In this document: positions 43,907-55,645 of the stretch, in pieces
How the letters are laid out: every line of letters begins with the position of its first letter
How positions within the stretch are numbered: position 1 is the first letter of the stretch
Origin: Cylindrotheca closterium
Taxonomy: Eukaryota > Bacillariophyta > Bacillariophyceae > Bacillariales > Bacillariaceae
DNA length: 64,000 bases
Direction: 5' to 3'
Assembly: GCA_933822405.4 (NCBI GenBank)
Contig: CAKOGP040001112.1
Location: forward strand, 527,887 to 591,886
Notes under the pieces: model-generated
The model's database searches: none
What the model was told of the DNA's origin: nothing
The model's input: the letters and a program-made list of their open reading frames with translations, nothing else
Translations under genes and position numbers: made by a program

Positions 43907-45049
43907 ATGTCAGAGCATCAACCCCCATTTGCCCCACATGACCACGAAGAAGCAACAACAGTAGAACAGGACATTGCGCAGATTGTAAACCAGCCAAATT
44001 TTGACCATCTTGCCGAAGTGGCAACAGCGGGACAAATATCTTTGGTTGCAGAACCGACAGTTGCAACAGATATTGCAGATCATCACCATCACGATCCTCA
44101 TCATCACCACCACCACGATCAATATGTACATCCATCCAATCCAGAAATGGCTGGACTTCCTCCTGGCACGCAGCTTTCTCAATTGCATCCTCCCACCACA
44201 GGAGTACCAACCGCTGCATCTCTTCACCACCATCATCAGCAAGTCCTTCACGATCACGGTACTGGTCCACCTCCCAACAAGAAACAACGTCGTCGCTACG
44301 ACAACAACTTTAAAGCTGCCGTCTTGGATCATCTAAAGAATTCTCGCGCAAAGTTGCCCGCAATTGCCAAACAGTATGGAATTCCCGAAAATACGTTGAG
44401 AGAATGGACCAAGGTCAACGTCGTCGAATCCATTGAAAATGCCCGACTCAATCATGGAGGCACTCTCAAGGCTAATATGCAGGCCAACCCCATGAATCGC
44501 TTGGCTGAATCACTCGTGGCATTTTTCAATGCCAATGACAAGCAGCCAGATGGATTGCGCCAACCAATAACCACCAAACTGATTGTATCGAAAGGATTGG
44601 AAGCGAGAAAGAAGCTCCTCGAGCTGCATGACATTCAACCATTTTTGGATCCCAAAGAGAAAAATACACTCGAGGGCTTTACAGGAAGTGATAGTTGGGC
44701 CAAGAAATTTGCCCGGCGACACTCACTCAAGCTGGCAGGACACAAGAGTCGGGTAAGTTGATTGCGTTTGTACTTGATTGGCTTTCGAATGCTATGTTGA
44801 AGCGGAAATCCATACTGACACGATGATTTACTTGATATCATTTTCCTTTAGGTCCGAGAACTTGCTGATAACGACGTCAAAGTGTACTGCGAACAAATCC
44901 GACAAATTGCCCAACGAATGAAACAAGCTGGACCGGGATTTGAAGATATAGCCGTCATGCTGTTTCAAGCAGGTGACAAACTGGAAACCAGAACACGAGC
45001 ATTGGATGTTCAGGCCCGAGTCATGGCGGCGCATCATCCTCTAATGTAA
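43907..45049 (+). CDS. CENP-B/Psq-type DNA-binding protein without transposase core
   Basis: Exons 43907..44752 and 44852..45049, intron 99 bp, phase 0; 347 aa. Residues 50-130 are His-rich (runs of up to six His) and disordered. KKQRRRYDNNFKAAVLDHLK starts a helix-turn-helix (LPAIAKQYGIPENTLREWTK) of the Psq/CENP-B N-terminal type. The second half has the CENP-B/Tc5 DNA-binding-like segment SDSWAKKFARRHSLKLAG. Exon 2 is a short helical tail (CEQIRQIAQRMKQAG). No DDE catalytic domain follows, so this is either a domesticated pogo/Tigger-type protein or a native regulator. Family assignment is by motif only. Confidence 0.68.
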
Positions 45050-45186
45050 CGACATCAGGCTGCTGTTCTGTGGGAAATATACTAGCTGGGAAACATGCTC
45101 AACTAATTGGGGGAAGTATAATGTTACGACCTCTTACCTCTTGTATTCAAATTGATCTATTATTAGTTTGTATTAAATTTACGCTG

Positions 45187-46321
45187 CTACAGACCTTGTG
45201 CTAGCATACAGAATGACCGTAATTCACAATTTTCGTAGTTGGATCGCATCTGGTCCTCCCAACCTGCTTTGGAACCACAAAACTTGAACAGCTTGTAATT
45301 GGTCTTGTCCTGTCGTTTGTCCAATACTTGCGGTGGCATTTGTGGAACCCCTTCCTCTTGACCCCAATTGAGAATACATCGCAAGAACGCTGAAATGATT
45401 GAGCGAGACAATCGTGTTCACGTTAGACAACCTGCCTTGCTGCCAATAGTAGACAAATTAGCTACTCGACACATCCCACTTACCTGAATGCGAACATACA
45501 ACCAAGTGATGTTCTGGTCGACCTTGCAGATACTCAAAACCCTCTCGTGCTCGATGGGCAATCATATTCAATTCGCCTGATTCCATGTGCTCGTCCCAAT
45601 CCTTGCCCAACCGATTGCGGTAGTCGTCCCAAATGAAATCATTGTCCTGATCGCACTTGGTAAAGTCCACCCTTGGAAAGTCTTTGGAGATCTCGGCAAT
45701 AGTCCGTCTCCGATCACAAGCATAATTTACTGTCTCTCGTATGGATTCCAATGCTACAAAGGGGACCTTCTTGCCCGATGAATCATCATCATCATTATCT
45801 GGCAGCCAACGGAAGGAATAGAGAGCCGTTTGGACGCATCGTGTCATCGGAGATGTAATGACTGCCACATCATCTATATCTTGTAATATTTCTTCCGTCA
45901 TGGTGGCTTGAGTATGTTGAGCCAGTGATTGACATTGCGCCATTCCATTTTCCGTCAAGCGAGCATCCATATTCTTTTCGTTTTTGTAGTCACCGTCCAC
46001 ATTGTGGGTCCCTTCGGCATGACGGACCATGTGAATCACCTTGATATTTTCTTTGCCATGTTTCGTTCTGAGTTCATTGTACGAATCAATGGGATATAAT
46101 TTCCATGGTGCTTTGAAGCTCTCGCATTCGACCGAATTTTTTTGCGCTTGCTGTAATGATGATTGTGAATCTTTTGTCGTTGCTTGATTGGTTTTTCGGG
46201 GGGATGCCATCGTTGTGAATGCAAGCTTCGATTCCTTTGTCAATGCGGATTGCACAGTTGGTAGTATGCTTTGGATTGTCCAGAGACGGATAATGATCGA
46301 TCTTCCGAGAGATGTCTTCAT
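45187..46321 (-). CDS. Histidine phosphatase superfamily protein (PGM-like)
   Basis: Exons 46321..45484 and 45389..45187, intron 94 bp, phase 1; 346 aa. I start at the ATG at 46321; the longer frame starts at TTG. The catalytic motif is VIHMVRHAEGTHNVDGDY (RHA form, nt ~46030), with LTENGMAQCQSL after it, SPMTRCVQTA for the second Arg and VVCSHS|AFLRCIL for the second His, whose codons lie next to the intron. The form resembles plant phosphoglycerate mutase-like proteins of unknown substrate. An N-terminal stretch ending SKLAFTTMASP may be a targeting signal. The C-terminus is KLFKFCGSKAGWEDQ. Confidence 0.82.
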
Positions 46322-46536
46322 TGAGAGATGGTTGTCAATTGTCAACCTATGATAATGATGATGATGATGGGTGCTCGGAGGTTGGTAACGTTTGAGAGTC
46401 AGACGAGTCGATTGTATTAGAAGTCAGATGAGTCAGTCGTCGATTTCGTTCTGTAGTATTATCGCATCCACTTGAGATCTTGGCAACAACACAAACGTGC
46501 CAAGTCTACAAGGAAAGGGGTGACTTATCGTTCTAT

Positions 46537-48099
46537 ATGACAAAGAGATCATTAAAGGAAATGATGGAAACCGAGAAAACCCCGTCGATTGAGCCAATGG
46601 TGAGTTTTAGATAATAGTTTGATCCAGGATCCAGACAAGAACCCAAGAAGGATGACTAACTTTTTCTCCCTTGTGATCTGATCACCGCCTTGTAGGACAC
46701 TGATTCGCCCGCTCCAACACGAGGTTCTCTCTTGACTCTCATGTCTCGACCATCGCGATTTGGCAATGATTCAGGAGCACTCCCCATTGGAGAATTTGAA
46801 CCAATCGCAAAATCATCCGGTGTGACCACTGCGGATTTACCAGATTCGGCGCTTTCCCAATCCAAGATTTTGGTGGTCGGTGCTGGAGGCTTGGGCTGCG
46901 AAATCTTGAAGGACTTGGCCATGTCGGGAATGCCCAATGTCCATGTCATTGATTTGGACTCGATTGATGTCACCAACTTGAATCGTCAATTTCTCTTTCG
47001 TCAAAAGGATGTGGGATCCTCCAAAGCCAAAGTAGCTGCAGAATTCATCAACAAGCGGTGCCCGTGGATGAATGTCGTTGCTCATCATGGAAAGATTCAA
47101 GATAAAGATCCATCCTTTTACAAGTCTTTCAATGTCATTGTTTCCGGATTGGACAATGTAGAAGCTCGTCGTTGGTTGAATGCTACTGTTTGCGGTTTGG
47201 TCGACATTGACGAAGATGGAGATCCGGATCCATCCACTATCATTCCTATCATTGATGGTGGTACCGAAGGATTTTCAGGACAAGCTCGTGTTATTTTACC
47301 ACGAATTACTAGTTGCTTTGAATGTTCCTTGGAGGCTTTTCCGCCACAAAGAAGTTTCCCACTGTGTACCATTGCCGAAACACCCCGTCGACCCGAGCAC
47401 TGCATTGCTTACGCATTCATCTTGGAATGGCCCAAGCAATTTCCCGAAAAGAAACTCGATAAAGACAGTCCTGATGATATGAAATGGGTCTACGAGAAGG
47501 CATTAGAACGAGCCAAAAAGTACAATATTGAAGGCGTCACCTACATGCATACTATGGGAGTCGTAAAGACAATCATCCCTGCCGTTGCTAGTACAAACGC
47601 CATTGTTTCCGCTGCTTGTGTAGGCGAGGCTGTCAAGATCTTGACCTTTTGTTCCCAAACACTCAACACCTACATGATGGTAAGCTACAATAGTGATTTT
47701 GCGCTCTTCGTCTTCATCGTTTGCCGCTAACCAGCCAATTTTAAAATTGTCTCACAGTATATGGGATCGGAAGGTGTCTACAGCCACACCTTTGTCTATG
47801 AAAAGAAGCACGATTGCGCCGTGTGTAGCACCGAGACTCACAAGATTGAAATGTCAAAAGAAGCAACCTTGAATGAGTTAATTCAAATCTTGCGTGAAGG
47901 AGATTTGCGACTTGGTGCTCCTAGTATGACTACGTCCAACAAGACTCTGTACATGCAAAAGCCACCAGCCTTGGAAAAGGCTACCCGAAAGAATTTGGAC
48001 AAACCAGTCTCGTCTTTGATTGACACCGATGAAGAAATTGTGGTTACTGACCCAATTTTGCAGAGTATCAACCTTTCGCTTGCCATCTCCTTCCAATAA
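46537..48099 (+). CDS. UBA3: NEDD8-activating enzyme E1 catalytic subunit
   Basis: Exons 46537..46599, 46696..47679 and 47758..48099 (introns 96 and 78 bp, both phase 0); 462 aa, close to the human length. Exon 1 encodes only 21 residues ([10 protein letters not shown]...). The adenylation domain has [19 protein letters not shown] and [17 protein letters not shown]. The catalytic Cys lies in [16 protein letters not shown]. Zinc-type cysteines include CFECS and CAVCSTETH. The last exon holds the ubiquitin-fold domain ([18 protein letters not shown]). It works with APPBP1/NAE1 to activate NEDD8 for cullin modification. Confidence 0.95.
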
Positions 48100-48362
48100 G
48101 CGTCTATACAGTACTGTAGCTGTGGGCCAAGAGCATACAATAGTGTTGGCATCAATCAAGATCAATATTTTTTGAAGATCTTAGCGTCTATCATGCGCCC
48201 GTTCAGTCTTATTAGTCACGAATTGCATAAAACTATCGCAAGTCGCAAAGTCTCCATCTCATCGTCACAACTACACATCACCATCCTTCCACGCATACAT
48301 AGTGTATATCTTTCCTCCTGATGAGAGAGGCATCGCGATAACTGTCATAACTTACCAAGACG

Positions 48363-51241
48363 ATGAGCTTTGCCATCAAAATCCGAAGTACCCTGGCTGG
48401 ACGTCGAATGTTGGGTTCACAATCTTCCACCATCCACACATCATGGCACCGACAATTCTCGGATAATGGTGACAAGAAGAACAAGAAGAAAAATAAGAAA
48501 TCCGATTCGTTCACGCTGGATGATTTCTTTTCCAACTTAGATTCTCCAAAGAGTCAAACAAAGACAAGACGACAAAATAATCCGTCAGGGAAGAATCAAG
48601 GACAAGGAAGACAGAAGGCATCCATCACGAGTGATGCTTCGGAAGACCTTTCCACATTCTTCGACGAAGTCAATTCGATCATGAAGAAAAACAAGAAACA
48701 ACTTAAAACCAGCGAAAACCCGAAGTCTACTGACGATTTTCTGGCTAGTCAGAAGGAGAAAAAAAAAGCTATCTCATTGTTCGATATGATGCCTCCGAAG
48801 AAACAGCGTAGCCCAGATGCGTATGACGAAGATGTCTATGATGAATACATGGATATGATTGATATCATTACTTCTTCACCAAAGTTTCTGCGAAGGCATA
48901 CTAAGTCACCAATTGATGACGAAAGGGCAGCTTCCATTCTCGAATGGCTCAAGGCCGAAGAACCTGTAGTACCGCACCGCTTGCCATCCCTGCAAAAGAT
49001 AATGGCATCGAGCTTTTCGGACGATGAGCTTCTGCAAGTCCGAAAGGACTTTAAGTCCGAGCTCAAAGCTCAAAAGCAAACTTTATGTGATCACTATGGA
49101 TGGGACAATCAACAGTACACCGCTGCCATTCATGGACTGAGGAGTCTTGGCGCCATGTGTGCGAAGAAGGCAACAGGAGCCCCGATCGATATTGCTTGGC
49201 AAAAGCTCAAAGAGGCTGGGTATGAAATGGAAAAGGATCGGATTCACAACTACTTGTATGTAAGCGCCACATTCTCCACCAGATCCATTGACTTGTCGTC
49301 ATCAGGTGGTGAATCTATTATAGATTATCTGAATCGTTCTACCAACTCGGCCATTGAACGAAAGAAAGAAGAGACCCAAAGCCCAATCGATGACGGTGAA
49401 GAGACCGAAGCACTTATAGATACCACAGGAGAGATTGCAAACGTTCAAGACTTGCTGTATAGTCCAACTGAACAGAGCACCAGCATTCGTGTTAGAACTC
49501 TTGTATCCCAAAATCGTATCAAAGAGGCCGAGCAAGTGCTGGAGTCCACTGGTGTAAGATTTCGTAAGACTCAATGATTGATTGATTCATTCTTTTATGG
49601 CTCACGTGTCACTTTCCTTCAGAATAATTTTGATTTGAGACTGCGGACATACGCCCCGGTCTACAAGGCGTACCTTGATGCTGGAGATGTCCCAGCAGCC
49701 TTCAACTTGTTTTGCAAAATGAAAGAAGGCGAATTTGTTATTCTGCAGCCAGAGACGTATGTGCAACTTATTGCATGTGTAGCTGAAGGAGGGTATTTCA
49801 GGTAAGCAGCGCTGATGATGGCAAGGTTGGCGAGGGAAACGCCGATCGCTCATGATTTGTCATGTAGAGAGGGGTCTGAGTCCATTGCAGGTGTGGAAGA
49901 TCTTGGCTACTCAGTCGGCTCAGGGCCGAAACTGTTAGATTGTCTTGCCCAAGAGCTGGCGGACCATTCGGTCGAAATCACTGCGGCATCCGCTAAGCGA
50001 CTCTACAACGCATTCCAACGGGGCTTTCAGGATTCAAATCTGAAGCAGCTTCACCTATTGGAGTCAATACCTACTTGCAACGATCCAGCAGAGCCTGACG
50101 AGTTGGTGGTCAGCCGAGTCACTTTGGACGAAACAAGTGGCCGCTGTCCACGAACTGGTACATACCTTCGATTAATAGGTCTGGACGCAGAGCAGAAGAA
50201 ACTTCTTGGCAATGGATTGGCGACTCTTGCGACAGAAGCTTACGCAGAAAGGGCGATGAAGCAAAGTGCTCAAGCGGAATTGGAGCTCAAGCGGTTCGCT
50301 GATTGGCTGGAGTAAGTCATTCGCGCCTATCTTGACACTCTCCCTTTGCAGCAACACAACGGCTGATCCACTCCTTTTTTCACAGCTCGCGCACCGGCAA
50401 ACCGTACACAGCGATTGTTGGTAAGTGATGATGCAAACGATTGGGTATGCCTGTTATAATCGTTTCAATTGCTGATTTTATTTTCTCCCTATGTTCAAGA
50501 CGGCCCCAATATTGCTTACTACATGCAGAACTTTCAAGATGGACGATTCAGCTACCACCAAATCGAATTTGTTGTTGATGCTTTGGAAAAGATGGGAGAA
50601 AATGTTTTGGTACGCTTTCCTACCTGTCATCGTTTGATTGATCGGGATCTGTTGTGCTAACTGAGTTGGTTACATTTGTTGGGCGATAGGTGATCTTACC
50701 TCAAAAGTACACCCAGAACAGCTTTGTCATTACCAATGCTTCTGGACAGAGACGGCAAAAGCTGACGCAAAAAGAGAAAGAAATATCACGCGACTTATTT
50801 TCATCGGGCAAAGCATATGCCGTTCCAAGTGGATGCCTCGACGACTACTACTGGATGTACGCTAGTGTTGCGAGTCAAACTGTCAGTACGAATGGAGAAG
50901 ACATGTACGTCAAGCTGGGGAACGAAGATGGTAGATGGCCTGGAGAAAGACCAATGCTAGTATCGAATGACCAAATGAGAGACCACAAGCTCTCCTTGCT
51001 GGAACCAAGACTTTTCCGTCGATGGTACAGCAACTTCCTCGTCAATTTCACCTTCTCTGCTTTTGTCGGAGGAGATGCCACTGAGAAGGAAATCGGTTTC
51101 CGCACTGCAGATTTCTATAGTCGAGAAATTCAAGGTAACCCTTCGAGTGAAACAGGGAGTGGAGTGACCTGGCATTTCCCAGTGAGTGATTGGAAGGAAA
51201 ATGAGAGCTTCTGCATTAGGATACCCGCTTCGAGACCCTAA
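48363..51241 (+). CDS. PRORP: Protein-only RNase P (PRORP), mitochondrial-type presequence
   Basis: Six exons: 48363..49553, 49623..49801, 49868..50311, 50386..50420, 50500..50609, 50690..51241; 836 aa. The N-terminus MSFAIKIRSTLAGRRMLGSQ is Arg/Ser-rich without acidic residues, a mitochondrial-like signal; a long Lys/Ser-rich linker follows. PPR-like helices cover residues ~240-480 (APIDIAWQKLKEAGY, LRTYAPVYKAYLDAGDVPAA). CPRTGTYLRLIGLDAEQ is the linker of the central domain. The NYN/PIN-like metallonuclease has its Asp residues in AIVDGPNIAYYMQ, GCLDDYYWMYASVA and LVSNDQMRDHKL. WHFPVSDW...FCIRIP supplies the His and Cys of the PRORP zinc site. It cleaves the 5' leader of tRNA precursors. 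It faces a paralogue tail to tail. Confidence 0.93.
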
Positions 51242-51441
51242 TATTGCTAGTAGTCGGATTATTCGATCGATTGACCCTATTTGTGCTTTGAGTCGAGTCG
51301 ACACCACGTCGTCATTTTCCGTTCCATGAGAACGCATAGCATGTACCCGGTATAATTAGAGTCGTGTTGAAAATCGTAGCTTTTTCTTCCTCGTTGGTGC
51401 CATAGAAAAGCATTCTTTCCAAAACAGAAGTTAGAGAGGAG

Positions 51442-51870
51442 ATGTGGCAACTTTCATGCTGTGGAACTGTAGAACAACAGAACGAGTGGTCTTCTGATAG
51501 TCATGAAGAGATAATTAAAAGTACTCTGCTGCGAGATTACTTGTTGATGAAGTTACAAGAACTTGAAGATTCAAAGACTTCCAAAGATGCGGAAGAAGCC
51601 ATACAGGCAATTGACGAGGCTGTATCAATTGACGATTCAAAGCTTCTAAGGTTTCTCTTCCAAGCTGGCGCTCAATCCATTATTTATGAAACTCTCAGTC
51701 GAGAGAAGGGCAAGCCTTCGCCCCTCGTAGCGGCGTCACTGCTTTGCAAGTTTGCAAGCCATAACATTGGTTTTCGGCAAACCATTTACGGCCCCGTTGT
51801 TGACACTACACCACTGTCGCCGAGATCTGTTATGATGGAACAGTGGGGATACACCCGAATGATCCAATAA
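51442..51870 (+). CDS. Small orphan ORF between the two PRORP genes
   Basis: 142 aa, no recognised domain. It reads as a helical protein (LLRDYLLMKLQELEDSKTSK, LLRFLFQAGAQSIIYETL), with leucine-rich spacing that recalls armadillo/HEAT-like helices but is too short to assign. It starts with ATG in GAGATGTGG context, 200 bp after the first PRORP stop and 103 bp before the second. Codon use looks protein-like, but a non-coding origin cannot be excluded. Confidence 0.45.
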   Translation: MWQLSCCGTVEQQNEWSSDSHEEIIKSTLLRDYLLMKLQELEDSKTSKDAEEAIQAIDEAVSIDDSKLLRFLFQAGAQSIIYETLSREKGKPSPLVAASLLCKFASHNIGFRQTIYGPVVDTTPLSPRSVMMEQWGYTRMIQ

Positions 51871-51973
51871 TTGGGATGCGTTTGGGTTTTTACATTGCTT
51901 CTGGTTCATGTTCAACATGCAAAGGTTGGATTTTTGTTTATTAATTTAGTACAATAGCTTGTCTTCTTTCATT

Positions 51974-54390
51974 TCATCTTGCTATCGATACCAAAAAACG
52001 ATCAGACCCATCCCATTCTGTCACGGGAAAGTGCCATGCATGTCTGTCTGCATTCTCTCCCCATGGGTTGCATTGAATTTCACGACTGAAGAAATCAGCA
52101 GGGAACAACTTTACTTGCCTGTCTTCCCACTCGTCAGCATTGGTCTTGAGAAGATTATAGTTCACAATATGGCAACTGCACCATCTTCTGAATTCGCGAG
52201 GCTCCAAAAGATCAAGCTTGTGGTCCCTCATTTGATCATTAGTGACTAGGATCGGTCGAACGCCTGGAAACCTCCCTTCGTTGCTGGATACTGGAACTCG
52301 GAGGTCCTGGCCCTGTCGAGAACACGTTTGATTCGAAACACTGGCCAGCATCCAATAGTAGTCATCCAGACATAGCTGAGGAACCACATATAGCTTTTGC
52401 TCTTCTTTCAACTTTTCTATGTACAACAGGTCTTTGTCCGCCAACCGTTGATGTTGTCCCTTTCTGAGGAAAAAACTGGGCCCAATGTACTTGTTGGGCA
52501 TTGTGACCAGCGGCTTCTCTCCCATCCGCTCCAACTCATCAACGATTGCTTTGACTTGACTATAGTGGAACGATCCGTATCCAAAAAATCCAATGTTTGG
52601 GCCGTCTAGAGGAAGAGGACAAGGGTTAATAATTGTCCAAGCGAATCCACACTGCAACATGCAACGCAACACTCACCAACTACCACTGTGAATGGTTCTC
52701 CCTCCCGATTGCTAGAATGCCAAAAGACGGTTTTTAATCAGTAAGATTATGAGGGTGCGAACAAAACTGATTTGACATCATCAACTTACTCCAGCCATTC
52801 AGAAAATTTCGTCAACTCTTCCAATCCCTTGTTGCCGTTTTCATCTACAGGATGCTTCCGATTTTTTGTGAATTCTAGAAACTGTAATTCAGCCATCTCG
52901 ATGAGAGTATCATGCACATGTTGTCTTTGCTCTTCATCGAGATTGATCAACCGCAGTTTCGCACCAGTCGCTGGACAAAGCGCTGTCTCCAAGTCAATTT
53001 TTGTTCTTCCGACAACGAGAGGTGACGAATTTGGCTGGGTGGCATTTTGCAATAATGGAAGCTGGTCTTCATCAACCAAATCTTTTGGGCAAATACTTTT
53101 CGAGAGCGATGTCGATAGGCTTCGGCACGAATCCTCGGTGAGTTCCAACAGATCTTCCGCCAATTCAGCCACAAGTTGATCAAACAACATGGGCCCACAC
53201 GTTGCATTGAAGCCTGCTTTGGCTGCATCTTCAATCGGCGATGCATTCGCAGAGAAGCAACCCTCTTCCGCCAATGTGCACAATATCAGGGTATACGTAT
53301 CCACGTCAAAGTGTACACGGCTAGACTCCCTCATATCCCGATAAATACGAAGTATAGATTTGCAATCGCCATTTGCACAGTAGTGATCCAGTATTGGCAA
53401 AAACGTCCGCAGCTTTTGGACGTCACCATCATCACTTATATTCTATAGAGAAATGCAGATGGTGAGTGTTCAGTTTGACTGCACCTCAATCCGAAACAGG
53501 AAGTCCATGATGCTAGTCTGGTGTATGTATCCTCAGCATCTACCACATACCTTGAGTGATGACAAAATTTCCTCTGCTTGTGCAATTTCGTTCTTGGCAA
53601 TCAAAGTTTTAATTCTGAGGGTAACGGTCTTTTCATTGGGTGCAAACAAAGCGTCGTGCATTTTGGCCACTTCCAGTAACGAATCACGACAAGCGTTGTC
53701 GGTTCCAAGGATGTACATGTAGGTGCTAAAGGCATTCTCTGCGGGAATTATCCCACTTTCTTTTAGCTTTTCCCATGCCACCTGAATGGGAGCCGTTATT
53801 CGTCGTTTGGCGCAATAGTCACCCAGGTAAACAAGAACTCTCATGCAAAAGTTAAATTGTTGTTTCGTCAAGTTGTAATGTTCTTTGTAGTCAGCTGCTT
53901 GAGTCGTCCACTGATCCCTGGTTTGTTGTGCTATTGTTGTTGTTGTTGTTGTTCCTGACAACTGAGATGTAGTTGTCGTCGTCGTCGTATTCAGTGGAAG
54001 TAGATTCTTGGATAATAGAGCCGCCTTTGCTTCCTCTAGATTTTCCGGTTTGTCGTTTTTGAGCACCCTCGTGCTTGTCATCATCTCGTCCACAGCAGTT
54101 TTGTAGGCAGTCCAAGCTTCGTCATCGAACGCATGTGATGTTTCCGATGATGCTTCCATGGAACTTGTTGACCTTAATGAAGAAGAAATTATCTGGGATG
54201 AATGTGATTGGTGTTGTTGGTGTTGTTGGTTTTGTTGGTTGTATGAATGTACGGAATGCCAACTATGGACAGATCTTGTGGATGCACGCCTTGTCCTGAA
54301 AGATGTTCTTGTAAATGCTTCAGACGGGAGAAACTCTATGCACAACGACAACACCAACAATACCAAATGGAAGTCACGTGAGTAAGCCAT
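51974..54390 (-). CDS. PRORP: Protein-only RNase P (PRORP), plastid-targeted paralogue
   Basis: Four exons: 54390..53551, 53442..52790, 52711..52677 and 52605..51974; 719 aa. I start at the ATG at 54390. MAYSRDFHLVLLVLSLCIEF ending PSEA^FTRTSFRTRRAS is a clear diatom plastid presequence. Gln/His/Ser- and Thr-rich linkers precede PPR-like helices (APIQVAWEKLKESGI, LRTFLPILDHYCANGDCKSI). CPATGAKLRLINLDEEQ matches the paralogue. Nuclease motifs: VVVDGPNIGFFGYG, LCLDDYYWMLASVS and LVTNDQMRDHKLDLLEPREF. WHFPVTEW keeps the zinc-site His, but the final Cys is replaced (RFLVSIAR). The three introns sit at positions shared with the other PRORP, including a 35-nt microexon. It should mature plastid tRNAs. 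Confidence 0.92.
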
Positions 54391-55026
54391 TCGTGAAAAT
54401 TTTGTAGAGTCTGAGATCTTGGGGGAGAATGATTCCAATGGCAATCCTCGTTTTGTGTTTGAAAGTTCAAAGTGATGTCTTGTTGTGTGCGAAATCGAAG
54501 TGAAGGAATGGAGGCAGGAGTCCATCAAATCAATCCGAAGAAACGTACAAAGGTCAGATCTTATTCCTACCAAAAAGGAGATAGGAGTTTTCATACTGCA
54601 CTGTAGTTCAAAGCTGCAATACCAGGCACGGTATCATACCAGCACAATTTGAACATCATAGCTACAACACGCATCGTTCTAGATTTAGGACAAAGATAAT
54701 TTAGAATGAGTGAACATGGGGTTTGGCAGACCCCAACCTCCTTCCAGATCCTCCATCATTATTGCACGACTCTAAGCATCATATACTGTAGGTATACTAC
54801 TTGAGATAAATATGCAAATCTATAGTTGAAGTGGTTATCAAACAAAGAAACACGGATTCTGCATACGTTGGCAACACGTCAGCCTTGAGCTATTCGGGAT
54901 TAGCCCTCATGGCTATTTCCCACAGCATTCGATACCCTACATTCGACAAGACGTAGTCGTGTTGGCAAAGCCATCGAAATCCCGTCTCTTGAATTGTCAC
55001 GGAATGTATCATCACAGTGATTGCGC
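54391..55026. other. Intergenic
   Basis: 636 bp containing the PRORP promoter side and the 3' side of the Pkr1-like gene. Several ORFs overlap it, but none carries a motif. Confidence 0.55.
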
Positions 55027-55317
55027 TCAATCAGTCTTTTCATCCTTGTTGGATGATCCTCCTGAGGGGGGAGCTTGGCCACCACCACCGCCACCACCTC
55101 GGTTTCGTTGGGCCTTTTTGTATTCTCTTTCAAACATGGAAATGGAAATCAACAAACCCGCGCTAAGGAAGGATAGAACGACCATGTGAATTCTTGCAAT
55201 CCCTGCGAGAAATCCGGAAAGGGTCAAGACCAAAAGGATTCCAATGATGACGCGCACAAAGGGAATGAGCAGCAAACCGCCACCGGGTTCCATGATTTGT
55301 TGAGCAAAGGAAGACAT
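55027..55317 (-). CDS. Pkr1-like V-ATPase assembly membrane protein
   Basis: 96 aa. Two membrane helices: LLLIPFVRVIIGILLVLTLS and a second in IHMVVLSFLSAGLLISISMF, followed by EREYKKAQRN and a Gly-rich, charged tail. The order (small hydrophobic head, short loop, IH-x-VVLS-x-L, then an acidic/basic end) matches the Pkr1 family of ER proteins needed for assembly of the V-ATPase membrane sector. The start at 55317 is the only ATG that includes the first helix. Confidence 0.65.
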   Translation of the reverse strand: MSSFAQQIMEPGGGLLLIPFVRVIIGILLVLTLSGFLAGIARIHMVVLSFLSAGLLISISMFEREYKKAQRNRGGGGGGGQAPPSGGSSNKDEKTD

Positions 55318-55645
55318 AATGAAGTAGGATGTAGATAGGACTTCTTGGTAAGGTTATTGGGTGCTTGAAAATGTTTCAACCGTGGTGGTAAAACAAACTA
55401 TTGTTGGATTGACAAGAATGGAACAGAGGCGAGGTAGGATGAGTGTGAGAATGAGTGTGAGAAATTCAAAATTGAGCTTTGGTGCCTGTCCGTCGTTCAC
55501 CAGGGCAAAAAGGCCTGAAACAGTTTCAAAACGATCATCAAAATGCAACCAGGACAAAACAACCAAGTCAAACAGTTACACAAGAAGCAGCACGCAGAGA
55601 AGAAATAAGGATCTACAATATAGATTATAGACCGCAAACTACAAA
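55318..55645. other. Divergent promoter region
   Basis: 328 bp between the Pkr1-like and GPAA1 starts. It includes AGGATGAGTGTGAGAATGAGTG, a short GAGTGTGA repeat. Nothing else seen. Confidence 0.5.

Noticed and set aside
54900..55133. Minus-strand ORF of 77 codons beside the Pkr1-like gene
   Set aside because: Out of frame with the two-helix protein and without any motif.
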